The notes under the pieces are model-generated. The model saw only the letters and a list, made by a program, of their open reading frames with translations, was not told the origin of the DNA and did no database searches. A program made the translations under genes and the position numbers. Positions 36,286 to 48,241 of a stretch of 64,000 bases of DNA are shown here, piece by piece. The stretch lies in NCBI GenBank assembly GCA_038380435.1, contig JAWZYU010000013.1:10677901-10741900 (forward strand), read 5' to 3'. This stretch comes from Ryuthela nishihirai. Lineage: Eukaryota; Arthropoda; Arachnida; Araneae; Heptathelidae. Within the stretch, counting starts at the first letter, position 1. Each line of letters opens with the position of its first letter.

Positions 36286-36600
36286 GCTTCAGAACCCTAT
36301 GCACTGATCTCTAATTATGCATTACAGGCAAAATGGTCAACTCTGCAGAAAATGCCGCTCAAAGGAGACTGCCAACTCTTTGTCTATCCTCGTCATCTCT
36401 TAACAAAATCAAACCATCTAATGCCCGGGAACACTGCGTAAGTATCGAGAATCAAAGGTATAAGTTCCCTGTTATTTTGTCTACAGAAGGTCCGTGTTTT
36501 ACTACCATAACTAACTTTAGAAAGGATCAAATTATTACACAGCCTAATTTCATAGCTTAGGCTATTTTTGCACGATCTCCACAGATTAAAGAATACAGAA
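36286..36600 (-). mobile_element. LINE 3' end fragment, decayed
   Basis: Plus-strand blocks GCAAAATGGTCAACTCTGCAG, GAGACTGCCAACTC, CTAATGCCCGGG, TTCCCTGTTATTTTGTCTAC and CCATAACTAACTTTAGAAAG run in the same order as the complement of 52760-53000. No intact frame. Confidence 0.75.
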
Positions 36601-39078
36601 AAATCACACTAAAATATGAATAAAGCAGACTCTCTAAAAAGAACTGTATTTAATTAAAAAACTATATATTTTACCGCAAGGCGCTGATATTTGTCGGAAA
36701 TGTTTCCAATGTTCTTCGTACTCAGATGACGGCAATCCATTGCAATATTAACCACCAAATGTATGCCCAGAGTAAACGATCTCCATATAGCAGATAAGAT
36801 GGCTTGAGAGCTGCACAGCTAAACTGTAAGACAACGAGCTAATAATTGGAAATAATGCTGGTCCTTCTTCTTCACTACGGTTACAGACCTGAGAGCCGGA
36901 TGTCGTCATTGGGAGCATAAACACTTCCCATTGGTAAGAATGAAACGGACACACGTGCTCTTCTTGCGTTCTTTTCGTTTCAGGTGTTGGAAAGGAACTG
37001 ATCAGCGCTCGAGTCCACATAATGGCTGTCGCTATCTTAGAAGATAAGGTGCTGATATCCCCTTCTACTTCAGAGTCTTCCTCTAGCGGCAGTGAAGAAA
37101 GAAACGGCGGAAAGTTTCTCGTTCCAGCGCCGCTCACTCGTAATGCCCACTCCTCTTTCAGTCCCCGCAAGGCTTTAGGAACTGCTCGAGAGCTCGGCGG
37201 ACCCTTTCCTCCAATACTTCCCAGTTTCGTGAGAGCACATTTTATAGTTTTCCGATAGTTGCTCTGCAAGTGAAGCAACTTTCTCTAACTTCATAAGGGA
37301 AGAAAGGTCATTTGCAATTGCGCGATTTCCGAAGGAGCCGTGCGAATATTGGCTCGGCTCAATTATCAAAGAAAGGATGGCTGCGGAGGTCAAAAGGGCA
37401 GAGGTGACAACGAAGCTCTCTCTCTCTCCATTTTCTTTCATTGCCATCTCAATCAGCTTAGAATTTGGTGAATTGACATTGCTGCATTTGTGCGTCGAAA
37501 TTACTCACCGGCAATTCTAAAAGTTATCATTATTTTCATAAATTTAAAACGCAATGGTTTAAATAATTGATATTAAAGGTCAATAAATGCGTCATTCAAC
37601 AACGGTCGTATAATTTTAAAATAAGCCAGAATGCTGCAACTGCATCAGACTCAAAAATCAGTAGTTTGGTTTCCAAGGCAACAGCAGAATATGCGAATAG
37701 CATACTGTCCATTTATTATTTAAACTGTTCGCAGAAATTGGTTTAAATCAACAGCATTCGATTTTTTTCCCTTCAATAACATTGAAAGTTGTATTTCCTA
37801 AATGTTGTCTTTGAAAACGATGCCTGTATTAGAAAGAGAAATGTTCGAGGTGAAAAGCAATCCAATGGTCTTTGTCTCAATGGTCTTCGTCTTTTTAATC
37901 ATCTACTTGCCACTTATCTGTTTACATTCTCATCACAATGGAAATTTCCGCTTTAGCTGATCACAACTTCAACCGAGATTCCTCACCCCCCCCCCGCCAA
38001 CGTTTTCCTTCCCCTCATTCAGCAGAGACAGAAACCGTCTCTAGGATTTCCCGTTCCATCTGAGAGCCCATTCACATTTTCTCTTCCCTCCATTCCATCA
38101 TAAGTTCGAGTGCAGATGGAAGGGTGGTAGGTTAGAGGGGGGGGGGGGGTGAGGGGGGAATACTTTAACCGCTCGCGTGACTATGGGTAGCGTGATCACG
38201 AAATAATCTGTGGGTTTTAGCTTTCGCGTGGTCTTCTTTCGTTGCCGTGAGCGCGCGCAATGCTCGGTGCAAAGTGGTTGGAGTGGCCGCGCCAATCAAT
38301 TGCAGGTATCATTTGCTTCCAGAAAAGTTCGAATCTTTTCAATTATGATAATTTAATTCGTGCAGTTTTTCAGCGTTAAGCAATTCAGGAGCAAACCATT
38401 TTTCTCTGTCCATTTGGTTTCCATATAAATCTGTGGATCTGTGGGGAAAGGAGGGAAGTTATTTCAAGTAATTGAGAATCTTCCCTTATCATACCTTAGT
38501 ACACCAACACCCCCTCCTGATCTCAGTGGATCCTCAACATCCTCATCAGAAGCAATTAACCAATAATTAGAGAGATATGACGACGCGGACAGTTTATTTC
38601 GTCCTCGCAGTGTTTGTAGTCCTGCTTTTGTTAAGTGTCCTTGTGTCCAGAGATGATGACAAGCAAAATGATCGATTCTCATCATCTCCCAAAGGCAAGC
38701 GAAATAATCGTACAAAGTGGATGTGGAAATTGATATGATAACCGTTCAGTTGGTGAAAGCCTTTCAGACAGTTTAAAAGCTCCTTATTCTGCATTAATGT
38801 CACCTTGCATCCTTCAAGCATAAACAAACCTTTGAGATCCCAGAGAGACGAGATGGGGCAAAACGAAAATTACCTTCAATGCAGAAGCACCCTTTACGTC
38901 AATGCGATGGAAATCGAAAGCAATAAACTACTTCCGCCATACGTTCCATCTGCCATCAGGTCTGACAAAAAGATGGATGGCAATATGATCTGTGACGAAG
39001 AAGAAAGCTGAGCAGAAAGGGCGACCCGAAAGCAAAGCTTAAATAACGAAACAAGTGCTAATTTTGCTATTATGTACT
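36601..39078. other. Intergenic DNA without recognised gene
   Basis: Overlapping ORFs on opposite strands at 36748-37447 (176 and 90 codons minus; 78 codons plus, starting MAVAILEDKVLISPSTSESS) cannot be told apart without homology data. Poly-C at 37987-37996 and poly-G near 38140-38150. Confidence 0.35.
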
Positions 39079-39091
39079 CTCCTCGGATGAG

Positions 39092-39465
39092 TTGGTTGGG
39101 TTGTTTTACCTCTGAGCGGCACTTTTTTGCACACCATGGGCTAAATGGGCAGGTCACATGGACCCCGAAGGCTCAGAGAAGGTTGGGGAGGGGACCCACT
39201 GGAACAGCTGTTGGGGAACAGATGGTAGCCTCCCGTCAAGGCCATCCAGCGTGTTCTTTAACGTGCACAGGGTATGTCTCTCCCGCACACGGGACCACGG
39301 CTTAACGTCCCATCCGACGGACGGCGGCCTTTCCAAGCCCATCGGTGTCCCCTACTGACCGTGGGCAGGGCGGGGAGTTTTGCGGAGATAAATCTCAACG
39401 CTGACTCACCTGGGACTCGAACCTGGGAACTACAGATTACGAGCCTGGCGCGCTACCGACTGAGC
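39092..39465 (-). mobile_element. tRNA-derived SINE, full length
   Basis: Bounded by a perfect 13-bp duplication, CTCCTCGGATGAG, at 39079-39091 and 39466-39478. On the minus strand the head has GGCTCAGTCGGTAGCG, a loop CTCGTAA and the B box GGTTCGAGTCCCAG. The tail lies at the left (39092-39115). Central domain as in 29136-29523; few differences from that copy, so both are fairly young. Confidence 0.94.
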
Positions 39466-39618
39466 CTCCTCGGATGAGGATGAGAATATTAGAGTACTCT
39501 GATACATTCTCCTCCACCTTTCAAAGCTCATTTCTAAGCTCGTGTTTTACATAACCACTGAGACATATACGTGGCACGTGAATCTTCAAGTACCGTCGAT
39601 CATCGCTTACACTGCAGA

Positions 39619-40200
39619 ACAGGCGTCGTCAAACTACGGACCACGAGCTACTGATGACAAATAAATTTGCAAAAGAGAAAAACAACTCTTTTTGGTTTAT
39701 GCATATATCATTGATTATATTTCTTTTGCCGCCCGCCCTTTCTTTTCAGTTTTCTATGAGGCCCTTCAGCTCAAATGTTTACCCGGCTGTAGAAGATACG
39801 GACATCGAAAAAAGTCTCCAAATGTTGCAACTTCTTCGTGTTATTCCCTTTTCACTTCTCCACATGCTCGTACTTGGAAAAAGAGCGCTCCTTTCATCTG
39901 CTCACCATTTCTGTCATCGCTTGGCATTCATCCCGAAGACAATTCCACTTGGCAGGAGGCAAAGGAAGCCTCCGGGCAAAATCTGCAACTGATGCTCGTG
40001 TGAGATGTTGGAGCTCGTCTGTCTTAGGGCAATCTGTCATCTGATGGGATTCCGGGAACCTCAAGAGCAACTGAATGTGCCAGCAGATGCGTTGAAGAGT
40101 AAGGGTCAGGAAAAAAAAGATGCAACGAAATTTAACATCGGATTTTTTTATGACTTGTTGCTCATCTGAACTATCAGATTTCAATTTTGATTTATCTGCA
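39619..40200. mobile_element. Possible hAT-like relic
   Basis: CAGGCGTCGTCAAACTACGG at 39620-39639, followed by ACCACGAGC, closely resembles the terminal CAGGGGTCGTCAAACTACGG..CCGCG motif of many hAT elements. The following sequence has broken minus-strand frames that may be the C-terminal part of a transposase, but no diagnostic residue is clear, and neither the other terminus nor an 8-bp duplication was found. Confidence 0.3.
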
Positions 40201-41069
40201 TTTGGTTTTGCTTAGCCATCGTCATCTTTATTTCAAGTTTATATTTTGCATTAGAGAAACAAAATTATCCACTTTTCCTTTTTTGTATTAAACAAACTGA
40301 TTACTATATCTGCAGAAAAGAAGGCGAGGATACTTTGCAAACAAGTGATCCTAAATTCGTCTCTCGCCTTACATTAGGACAGAAATTGAAATGAAACAGA
40401 TATTGGATTGAAATACGAAATCGTTGACAAGAGGCAGAAGATTCGCGTAAATCCTCTAACTGTGGAAGTTTCAATTAATGCAGGGATCGCGAAACTCAGC
40501 TACTAATATTCCATTAGTACCTGTCCAATCCGAAAAGAAATTTTTCCGTTTATCTCTTAAAACAAAAAAAAGTTGCGTTTTTTTTTCCCATCTCTTTCGG
40601 ACTAAGAGAGTGAATCGCTTGACCAACACACTCTACCAGAAAAACGTCTGCCTTGAATAGCTCGTTTACAATTGACGTGTAAAGTTTCTCCACTTTCCGA
40701 ATTTGACGCCCTCTAACGGCAGAAATTGGCACTTTTGGAAGAGTCGGAAAAGTCTAATCCTAGTATTTCATTGGTACGTGTGCGACTCAAAAATAATTGG
40801 TCATTTACCATTTGAATGGCTCGAGAGAGACAGACGATAAAGTGAAAATAATATCTTCTTTTCAAAACGAACTAAAAAGCATATTTTCCATTTGCTCTTC
40901 TCTTAGCAGCAACTTCGCCTGTCTTTCTCAGAAAAGGCCTCTTTCGTTTTATGATGAAACTCCTTCTAACATTGAAATCGTTTTCCCAAATATTGAGGAG
41001 CCTTCCTCAAAAGGTGTCATGTCAGATAGACAATGAAAGAGTTTCGCCTATATCCCATCTTCGGTTTCT
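40201..41069. other. No gene seen
   Basis: Short ORFs only. CTAATATTCCATTAGTACCTG near 40501 is loosely repeated near 40759. Confidence 0.35.
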
Positions 41070-41391
41070 CCGAATCCGCAGTTCCCAGGTTCGAGTTCCA
41101 ACTGGTCCTGCATTGTGAATTTTCTTCTCTAATTCCCGTTCAGCCTTTGGTGAGAAAGGAGACATAATTGAGCATGGAAAGGCCGCCGTCCGCGGGATGG
41201 GACATCAAGCCGTGGCCCCTTGTGCAGGAAAGCCACACCCTGTGGACACTAAAGAATACGCTAGATGACTTAACAGGTTCCCATTGTATTCCTTTCCCCA
41301 CCTATTTATGAACCCTTAGGATCCTTGTAACCTGTGAATCTAGCCCTCTGTGGGTAGAAGAGGACCACTCAGAGGTAAAACAACCCAATCT
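41070..41391 (+). mobile_element. SINE copy, degenerate
   Basis: B box GTTCGAGTTCC after GTTCCCAG, then GGAAAGGCCGCCGTCCG.GG, GATGGGACATCAAGCCGTGG, AAAGAATACGC and the tail AGAGGTAAAACAACCCAATC. The 5' half of the tRNA head is lost and the sequence is roughly 20-25% changed by eye. Confidence 0.85.
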
Positions 41392-44300
41392 ATCCTCAAC
41401 AGCGAAATAAAAATAAAATTGTTAAAATTACTTGAGAATAATTAGAAGGATGTAAATTCCTTATATCTACATACAAAGTATTATTCTGTGTTTCTGCGAG
41501 CTTACTGAAGTAGTTCGTGCGCACTCCTGTTCTCCGTCTGCACCATCTCAAGACCTGTTACGATGCTTACACTGTTCATAAGATGTCTATAGCAAAGGGG
41601 AGGTTTATGCCCCTTGACCCTCAAGGTCAACAAGTGCTGCATAGCCATGCTCCCCCTTTCCTAAGAAGGGACTTCGATTATTCTATTTATATGAATCCCA
41701 CTTTTCTTATATATATAAAACTATCGTTAATATCTTATATTTCCTTCCACTTGGCCTAACGAAAACAATTTTTTTTCTGCACAGCTCCACCTTTTCCTTT
41801 CAGAGTCCCTCGAGTCCCTTTTCCTCGAGTTTCAGTTTCCTTTCAGAGTCCCTCGAGTCCCTCAGTAGACCGAGCTTAGTCTTTCCTTGCATACTGGGAA
41901 ACGTGCAGCTCACTGGCAAGCAGACTTCGTTTAGTGCTGAGTGTTAAACCTCGTGCTTTTCTCTTTCGCGCCACCTGTTGCAAGTCTCCCCCTTCCAAAA
42001 CGTAATGGAATGCATCCTGCAATGGAAGAGCTTCCATTAATCACGTGCTCCTTGTCTACTCTTGTCTTCGTCTGCCAAATGGATGGAGGACACGAGAGCC
42101 TAACAATGATTTTGACATTCATGTTAATTAAAATGAATGATGATAACACTTCGCTGATGACATTATTAATAAATGCTTCTGATGAAAACGTCTTCGTGAA
42201 ATGGTTCTGCTGCTACATTTTAATTTGAACTTTCCTGTCCTGCGACCCCCTTGCACACTGAATTCCGTGTAGCGACATCGCAAGCAGAAGCAAAAGTAGA
42301 GAAGCCCAGAGTGATTAATGGGAGCTCCTCAATCCCAACCTGAATTCGATTATGTTGGAGGAAAAGGAATGAAATTATGGACGTGATCTATGTCCGTGAG
42401 CAAAGGAATTTCAGGTATTGCACAGCTCCACTTTAATCCCCTTTCAGATTAACCTCTCTACGACACAGAATACACAATACGTTCTTGATTGATAAATAAA
42501 ACAAGGGCGAGTTTGTGTTTCAACGTCATCCGATGTAATGGTAAGCAAGAAATTCACAGGAAGTTGTGCGGTTGATAGAGTAGAGCATTCCTTCTGAAGA
42601 GTAATATTTGAAAGCGATCCCTTGAAAATCACCTACCTATAATCTAAAAGGCAACAGTTTAGAGGAATCTTAAAATTAGTTAAATTCTTAATACTGAAAC
42701 GCTTCGGGATAAATTTATGCGAAATGGCGCCTCCATTTCTGTCATTTATATATCATGAGGGGGCAATGTCACAACAGTTCCAACCATCGGCAACGTCATC
42801 GAAACCCGCCGCCAACCACCGACACATTATAATGAGTCCTGAAATTTGAATTAATGAATTTTCATATATTGAAATTATTAAATTTTCAGTTATGCGAGCA
42901 GAAGAATCAGGTTTTTTCCCTCAGACCGACTTAAGGTGTTTGTCGACCTCCCTTCCCTCCATATTCCGTCAGTGTCGTAACTCAGATTATTCAAATGAAC
43001 TCTTGAATTTCAATCGAGTGGGACTCTCATCAAAATCTAATTCGTATTTGCAAATATCACGAAGGAAAATTCTGAAAACGTATATCAGACAGAAATTAAA
43101 GCACGTTCGCTAAAATTAATTCGAAATTTAAGCTGTAAGGAAAAGCGTGCTTATAAGCCCTTTGGAATAATTTAAAACAGGAGGGGAACTGAGCACGTTC
43201 TGCAGTCCGTGACATCTCTCTGTCCTCTAAAACATGAAATATTTCTCCTTGACTTCCAAACTAAAGAGATGCTCTCCTTTACCTTCGCTTTCCGACAAAG
43301 CCTCTCCTTCCCACGTGCTCCAATGATGACTTTTTATCGACTGCTGCGTCGGATCGGTTAACAGGAAAATCAGAAGCCGAATCGTCCCCCGCTCACCTTC
43401 CTTTTTGCGGCATTCTCGTGTTTCTTTAATGTTAATTAATCACCGAAATGCTCTTGGCCGTCCCGAGTCTCATAAATTTTAATGTCGAGGGCGAAAATAT
43501 TAATAATTATTATCGCATACATTTGGAGTATGACATGAAGCTCAGCCGACAGAGGCAAATGAGTCATTAAGTGCACGAGGGGAGAGATAGGAAGGGGGGG
43601 GGCAGGCGTAGCTTCTTGTTCATTTCTTTCTCTATCCGAAAAATAAAGAATTGACCAAACAGTTGCGAACTATTTCTCGAGAGAGGATTAATAAATGAAC
43701 CTGCTCATCTGAAAGTCAACAAGAAGAAAAAAAGATGCAGCCTCCGGAGATAGGCAGTTTTTATGTTACAGAGAATCGTTTTGCTTTTCTCTATCATATA
43801 TTCAGTAAAAAACGACTGCAATAAAAAAGTTATTAACGTTAAAATCCCTCGCTTCCCTTGTGTGTGGATGAGCTCCATTCTGCTGGTTAGTTAAGGGGGG
43901 GGGAGATGGTAATTTCGATGCGATTTCTGAAGATACTTTTCATTGAAGTGAATTCCTAAAACAGTTTAAAAAGAAAACATCCCAAAGTGGTTTCACTTAT
44001 ACTTGATCAATTATTGAGCCTTTTATGTCATAAAAGAAATTTAATATTCCTTTCAAATAATAAAGACGAAAACTTAATTCGCTTTCATTAACGAAATTTG
44101 AGGAGAGGGGAAAACGTCTGAAGGCTTTACTAAAGAAATCGGTTGCAAAGTGCAGTGCACTCGCATTCTACATATCCCCTTTCAGCAGGGACGGTGCAAC
44201 CCCCACAGGAATGGAAGAGACCCAATACTTCGCCTACGATGGCTCTTCTGAGTAATGGCACGACACCCAAATGGTGACGAACCACCATTGGCGAGTAGAG

Positions 44301-45632
44301 GAAGACAGAGACACTTCTACAAACCAGGCAGCAGATTGGTTATCGATTTCATCAGCAGTTTCATGATAATTTGGTTAGAAACTCGAATAAGAAATGGCTT
44401 TAGCGTCGTTTTCCTCTCGAGCCCTTACCACTTTTGCGAGGTTTGTGGCACCAGGTTCCTTTAGCATTCACTGCGAGGCTGCTCTAAAGCTGATAACAGC
44501 AAAATAATGCTCTGGTGCCTGCCTCGAAAGACTGTTCAGGTGCCTTCTTCTTCTTTCAGCATCATTCTTCTTTCAGCATCATCTCCCATAGAGAACGCCT
44601 GGAAGGGAGACGAAACTAAAGCAGAAAGACATCCATCGCACATCCATTGCTTGATAAAATACCAAGAGGCAAATATGAATCCATTACCAATCATCTGCAA
44701 AAGTTCAGCATTTTTTTTTCATTTCGTACTTTCTGCTCTGATCATTATTCCAAGGCAATGGGGAAACTGAACCCCGCTTGCGAAGGTCTCCTCCAAAGGA
44801 TGCAAGAAGATGCAATCGTTGGGATGTAAAGAAGTCGTCGGAATCTGCGAAGTTCCATTTCAAAATAACTGACACCAAAATCAAAATGCTTGCTCTCATT
44901 TGCATTTCTCTCTGTCATCAGAACTTTTCTCTCAGCATCCAACGCCTTATCCATTCTCAACATTCATTAGTAACGCTAGGAAACTGTTGCCATGCAGCTA
45001 GATTTGAAATCTTTTAAATCCTTAGAAAACACCTTTTTTTTTTACTTATGACTTCGCCATCCCAATTTCTAGTAAGTATCGATGTTTGGTCATACGAAAT
45101 GAAAAGACATTGAGATCTCCGTTGCACTGGACAAAGGAAGTCCTCTTATGGAAAGAAAAAAAGTGTTTTCCATTTCATATCAGCTCTCCCCTAAAATCGT
45201 GATCTCCTCCTCTAATCGTGAGAGGCAATGCTTCTTAAGGACGAGGAGGTTTCTTCACTGCAAATACCACAGACATAAATGTTGAATGAATTCAAAATCA
45301 CATTCTTCTTTGAATAATCGTTGCATTCGTCACTTTAAAGACATATCAAACAGAAAAGAAAAAAAGAACTCTTTAACAGTCAATTAAAACTCGACTCTCT
45401 TATCTGGACTCTCGCATAAAAATGGACTCTCTTGACATCAAATGCACATTTGTTTTTTGTTTAATATTTATGCATCTGATTGCTGCACGTAATTCTCGCT
45501 AGACGAAACAAGATGACCAAAAGGGGAGTGAAATTCTTCCCACGAATCCTGAAACATTTCGAGTGCCTGAGAGAATTAGCCTCTCAAAAACTCATTGTAT
45601 GGGATCATTCTCATTCAGAAAAGGAAAACATA
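41392..45632. other. Long stretch without identified gene
   Basis: Contains a short direct repeat CCTTTCAGAGTCCCTCGAGT (about 41797 and 41840), TAAT-rich blocks at 42010-42190 and 43420-43570, G-runs near 43597 and 43895, and a TTCTTTCAGCATCAT duplication at about 44550-44580. ORFs such as 41941-42228 and 44507-44770 lack recognisable domains. If the LRR gene continues to lower coordinates, some of this is intronic. Confidence 0.35.
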
Positions 45633-45634
45633 TA

Positions 45635-46656
45635 CACCGAAGAGCCAAAGCATTATGACCAGCGCATCTTTATGCAAATCGAAGCAACTGCAGGTAAACG
45701 ACGGCGCGTGTGACGGTCATGAAATGGCATAACACCTGATACCGAGCTCTGTTAATCAGTGTCATTCTTGTTCTTCTGATGGGAGAGGCAGCGAGTTTGA
45801 CAAAGGCCAAATTGTAATGGCCAGACGACTGGGTCAGAACATTTCCACGACGGCAAGGCTTCTGGGGTGTTCGCAGTCAGCCGTGGTTAGTGTCTTCAAA
45901 AAGTGGTCCGAAGAGGAGAAAACCACGAACTGCCGGTAAGGTGTGGGCCCACCACGGCTCATCGATGCTAGAGGTGAGAGAAGGCTATCCCGTACGGTAC
46001 GAGCCAACAGAAGGGATACTGCGGCGCAACTCACCCGTAATTTGAATGCTGGTGACGGGAGTGATGTGTCACAACACACAGTACATCGAACCCTGCTGAA
46101 AATGGGACTGCATAGCAACAGGCCGCTTCGAGTGCCCATGTTAACCTCGGTTACCCATTGAAAACGCCTACAATGGGCACGAGAGCATCAAAACTGGACT
46201 TGAATGATTGGAAGAAGGTCGTCTGGTCTGATGAATCTCGTATCCTGTTGCACCATGTGGGAGGCCGGGAACGTGTGTGTCGTTTACCTTGGGAAGTGTT
46301 GGCACCAGGATATACCATGGGACAAAAACAAGCCAGTGGAAGGAGTGCAATGTTTTGGGCAATGCTCTGCTGGGAAACCCTGGGTCCAGTCATTCATGTG
46401 CAAGAAACTATGACGTCTATCACCCACCTAAACATCTGTGGTTTGTGTTGGAACAGCATATCCGATCTGCGGCGGCTCAACTACGTAACTTACAAGAATT
46501 AAAGTATCTGCTGGTAAGGTGTTGGTACCAGATACCACAAGACACCTTTAGAAATCTTGTAGTGTCCATGCCTCGCCGGGTAAGAGCGGTTTTGGTGGCA
46601 CGTGGAGGACCAACATCATATTAGGCAGGTGGTCATAATGTTCTGGTTCTTCGGTG
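45635..46656 (+). mobile_element. Tc1-type DNA transposon with deleted transposase core
   Basis: Terminal inverted repeats of 27 bp (45635-45661 and 46630-46656; outer CACCGAAGA, inner TTATGACCA; three mismatches) are flanked on both sides by TA (45633-45634 and 46657-46658), the Tc1/mariner target. Total 1022 bp. The transposase is read in pieces: [70 protein letters not shown], then directly HLWFVLEQHIRSAAAQLRNL and MPRRVRAVLVARGGP. The segment that should carry the second Asp and the Glu of the DDE triad is missing, and stops and frameshifts occur. Non-autonomous relic, probably in an intron of the LRR gene. Confidence 0.92.
45791..46620 (+). pseudogene. Tc1-family transposase pseudogene
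   Basis: N-terminal helix-turn-helix, linker and first catalytic Asp (WSDES) can be read. An in-frame stop follows TTNCR near 45938 and another ends the segment near 46159. After THLNI (about 46430) the sequence jumps to the HLW that normally follows the catalytic Glu, so roughly 60 codons are deleted. C-terminal residues are present in a different frame and end in TAG at about 46622. It cannot make an active enzyme. Confidence 0.88.
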
Positions 46657-46866
46657 TATCAGCGTAAGCAAAAGTTCTTTAAAACCAAAAAGGAATCAAA
46701 CAGTTCTTCAGATTTACTTTATATATGTCGCAGAGTGGATTTATTTAATTAATTATTAATTTGTCACCATTATTTTTTTTCGATAAGAATTCGGAAATCT
46801 CAACCTAAAAATAGTGACAGCAGAGATCACCGTGTTATTAAAGACAGAATCAAAGTAACTTCAAAT
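46657..46866. other. Probable intron start of the LRR gene
   Basis: Lies just beyond the splice donor on the minus strand. AT-rich, no feature recognised. Confidence 0.4.
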
Positions 46867-46874
46867 GCTCACCT
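46867..46874 (-). other. Splice donor of the LRR exon
   Basis: Minus strand reads AAG|GTGAGC with the exon ending at 46873. The codon GGT is split after its first base (phase 1). Matches the metazoan donor consensus. Confidence 0.8.
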
Positions 46875-47722
46875 TCAATTCCTTCGAAAGCTGCCGGATG
46901 AATATTGCGCACCATGTTGTTCTCCAAGTCCAAAGACGACAAGTGGGGAAGGCCTTGAAATCCTCCTGCCACGAGATCCGTGACGACGTTCCCGGAGAGA
47001 TCGAGGTCGCACAAACTCCGCGGCAGATCACTGAGCGCTTCTGGAGATATGTCCGATATGTTGTTGTCATGAATCCGCAGCCCTTGGAGACAGTTGAGCC
47101 TCCTGAGCGGCGCGAAAGGCACTTGGGCGAGATAGTTCCCGCCCAGGTTGAGCCTGGTGAGGCTCGCCTCAGTGCCCAAGAACGCCCTGCCGTCGATCTC
47201 CTTGATCCTGTTGCCGTAGAGCGACAGCCAGAGCAGGGATTCCAGGCTGCTGAAAGCGTGGCTCTCGAGCACCTCGATGGAGTTGTAGTCCAAGTTGAGG
47301 GCAGCTAGTGCTGACAGCACCGCCAGGGCCCTCGTGGGCACGCGTCCCAGCCCATTCAGCGCGAGGTCCAGAGACTCCATTCGGGAGCTCTCTCCGACGA
47401 AGGCATTGTGGTCTATGAGAGATATGTTGGAATGGATCGCGATGAGATTCCGGACGTCGAGTCCGTCCAGGAGATGTCTGGGAAAGTGCGAGAGCTCTGC
47501 TCGGGTGAGGCGCAGAAACCAAAGCGTCTGCCTCGTCAGTCCCAGCACGTCGAGCACTTCCCGCAGTTGCATCATGGTGACGTCTGTGCAAGTGATGTCG
47601 AGACCCCTGGCTCTCTCGGAGCAGGTGCAAGGACTGAGGTGAGGCGCCAGAGGGCAGTCGAAGTGTTGGCCACAACTGATGCAGATGGCCGTCAACATGG
47701 CAGCGAGAGGTGCAAGCTTCAT
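46873..47722 (-). CDS. Secreted leucine-rich-repeat protein, first coding exon (partial)
   Basis: Starting at the Met at 47722 the product begins MKLAPLAAMLTAICISCG, a good signal peptide. An in-frame Met 11 codons earlier (47755) is less likely because it puts three Arg before the hydrophobic core. Next is an LRRNT cap with four Cys (CPLAPHLSPCTC...DITC), then about nine LRRs of 24-25 residues such as LDLALNGLGRVP, LNLDYNSIEVLESHAF, LSLYGNRIKEIDGRAF, LNLGGNYLAQVPF and LDLENNMVRNIHPAAF. It ends in the ninth repeat at a phase-1 splice donor, so the C-terminal cap and anything beyond lie on exons not recognised in this window. Secreted or membrane-anchored LRR proteins act in adhesion, signalling or matrix. 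The cap and repeat style recall arthropod proteins annotated as the non-catalytic subunit of Oplophorus luciferin monooxygenase, but this is from memory. GC-richer than its surroundings. Confidence 0.9.
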
Positions 47723-47796
47723 GCGGCGGCGGACGAGGCATGTCGGAATGGCCATGCTGGCGGCTGGACACTGCGTGCCACGAACGCCATCAGGAC

Positions 47797-47815
47797 CCCT
47801 GAAAAAGAAACACAT
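47797..47815 (-). other. Splice acceptor upstream of the LRR start
   Basis: Minus strand TTTCTTTTTCAG|GGGTCC has a clean pyrimidine tract, so the exon is taken as 46873-47798 with 43-76 nt of leader before the start codon. An upstream 5' UTR exon is implied. Confidence 0.65.
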
Positions 47816-48241
47816 TCGTAAGGCAAACTACGACGATCACACAAGAAATGGAAATGTTCTACATACATAAAAAAATTATAATATTGCTTATTAAGTTTTC
47901 TTTCTTGTGTTGTCCTTCTGCTAAAGTTTCGCTTTCCTCGTTGATCTTCTCTGACCTCTGGGGCAAGACGCTCATCGAGGTATAATTTATTATTTTCTTA
48001 TTTTTATTAAGAAAGCTTTTTAATATAATTACGAAGATTATTTGTTTCTTTTCTGTGCACCTGAAAAATAATCGAAGTTGAGGATGAAACAATTTCACTG
48101 AATGAAGAGGAAAAGGGTTTTCGGGTGGGTCAATGACGCACGTGTCTCCAAAGTTTGGAGGTGAAAAAGAAGCAGGAAACCCTTTTCTTGGATTCCGTTT
48201 CTTCCCTGTGAGCGAGGATCGTGATCTTCAGTCTCACTGTG
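47816..48241. other. Probable intron or upstream DNA of the LRR gene
   Basis: AT-rich, with no recognisable gene or repeat. Confidence 0.35.

Noticed and set aside
36748..37278. 176-codon minus-strand ORF as a gene
   Set aside because: No recognisable domain, overlapped by ORFs of similar quality on the other strand, and no splice or promoter context.
47169..47821. ORFs of 200, 137 and 115 codons overlapping the LRR exon in other frames
   Set aside because: Shadows of the GC-rich LRR exon; only the LRR frame shows a domain with repeats and conserved Cys.
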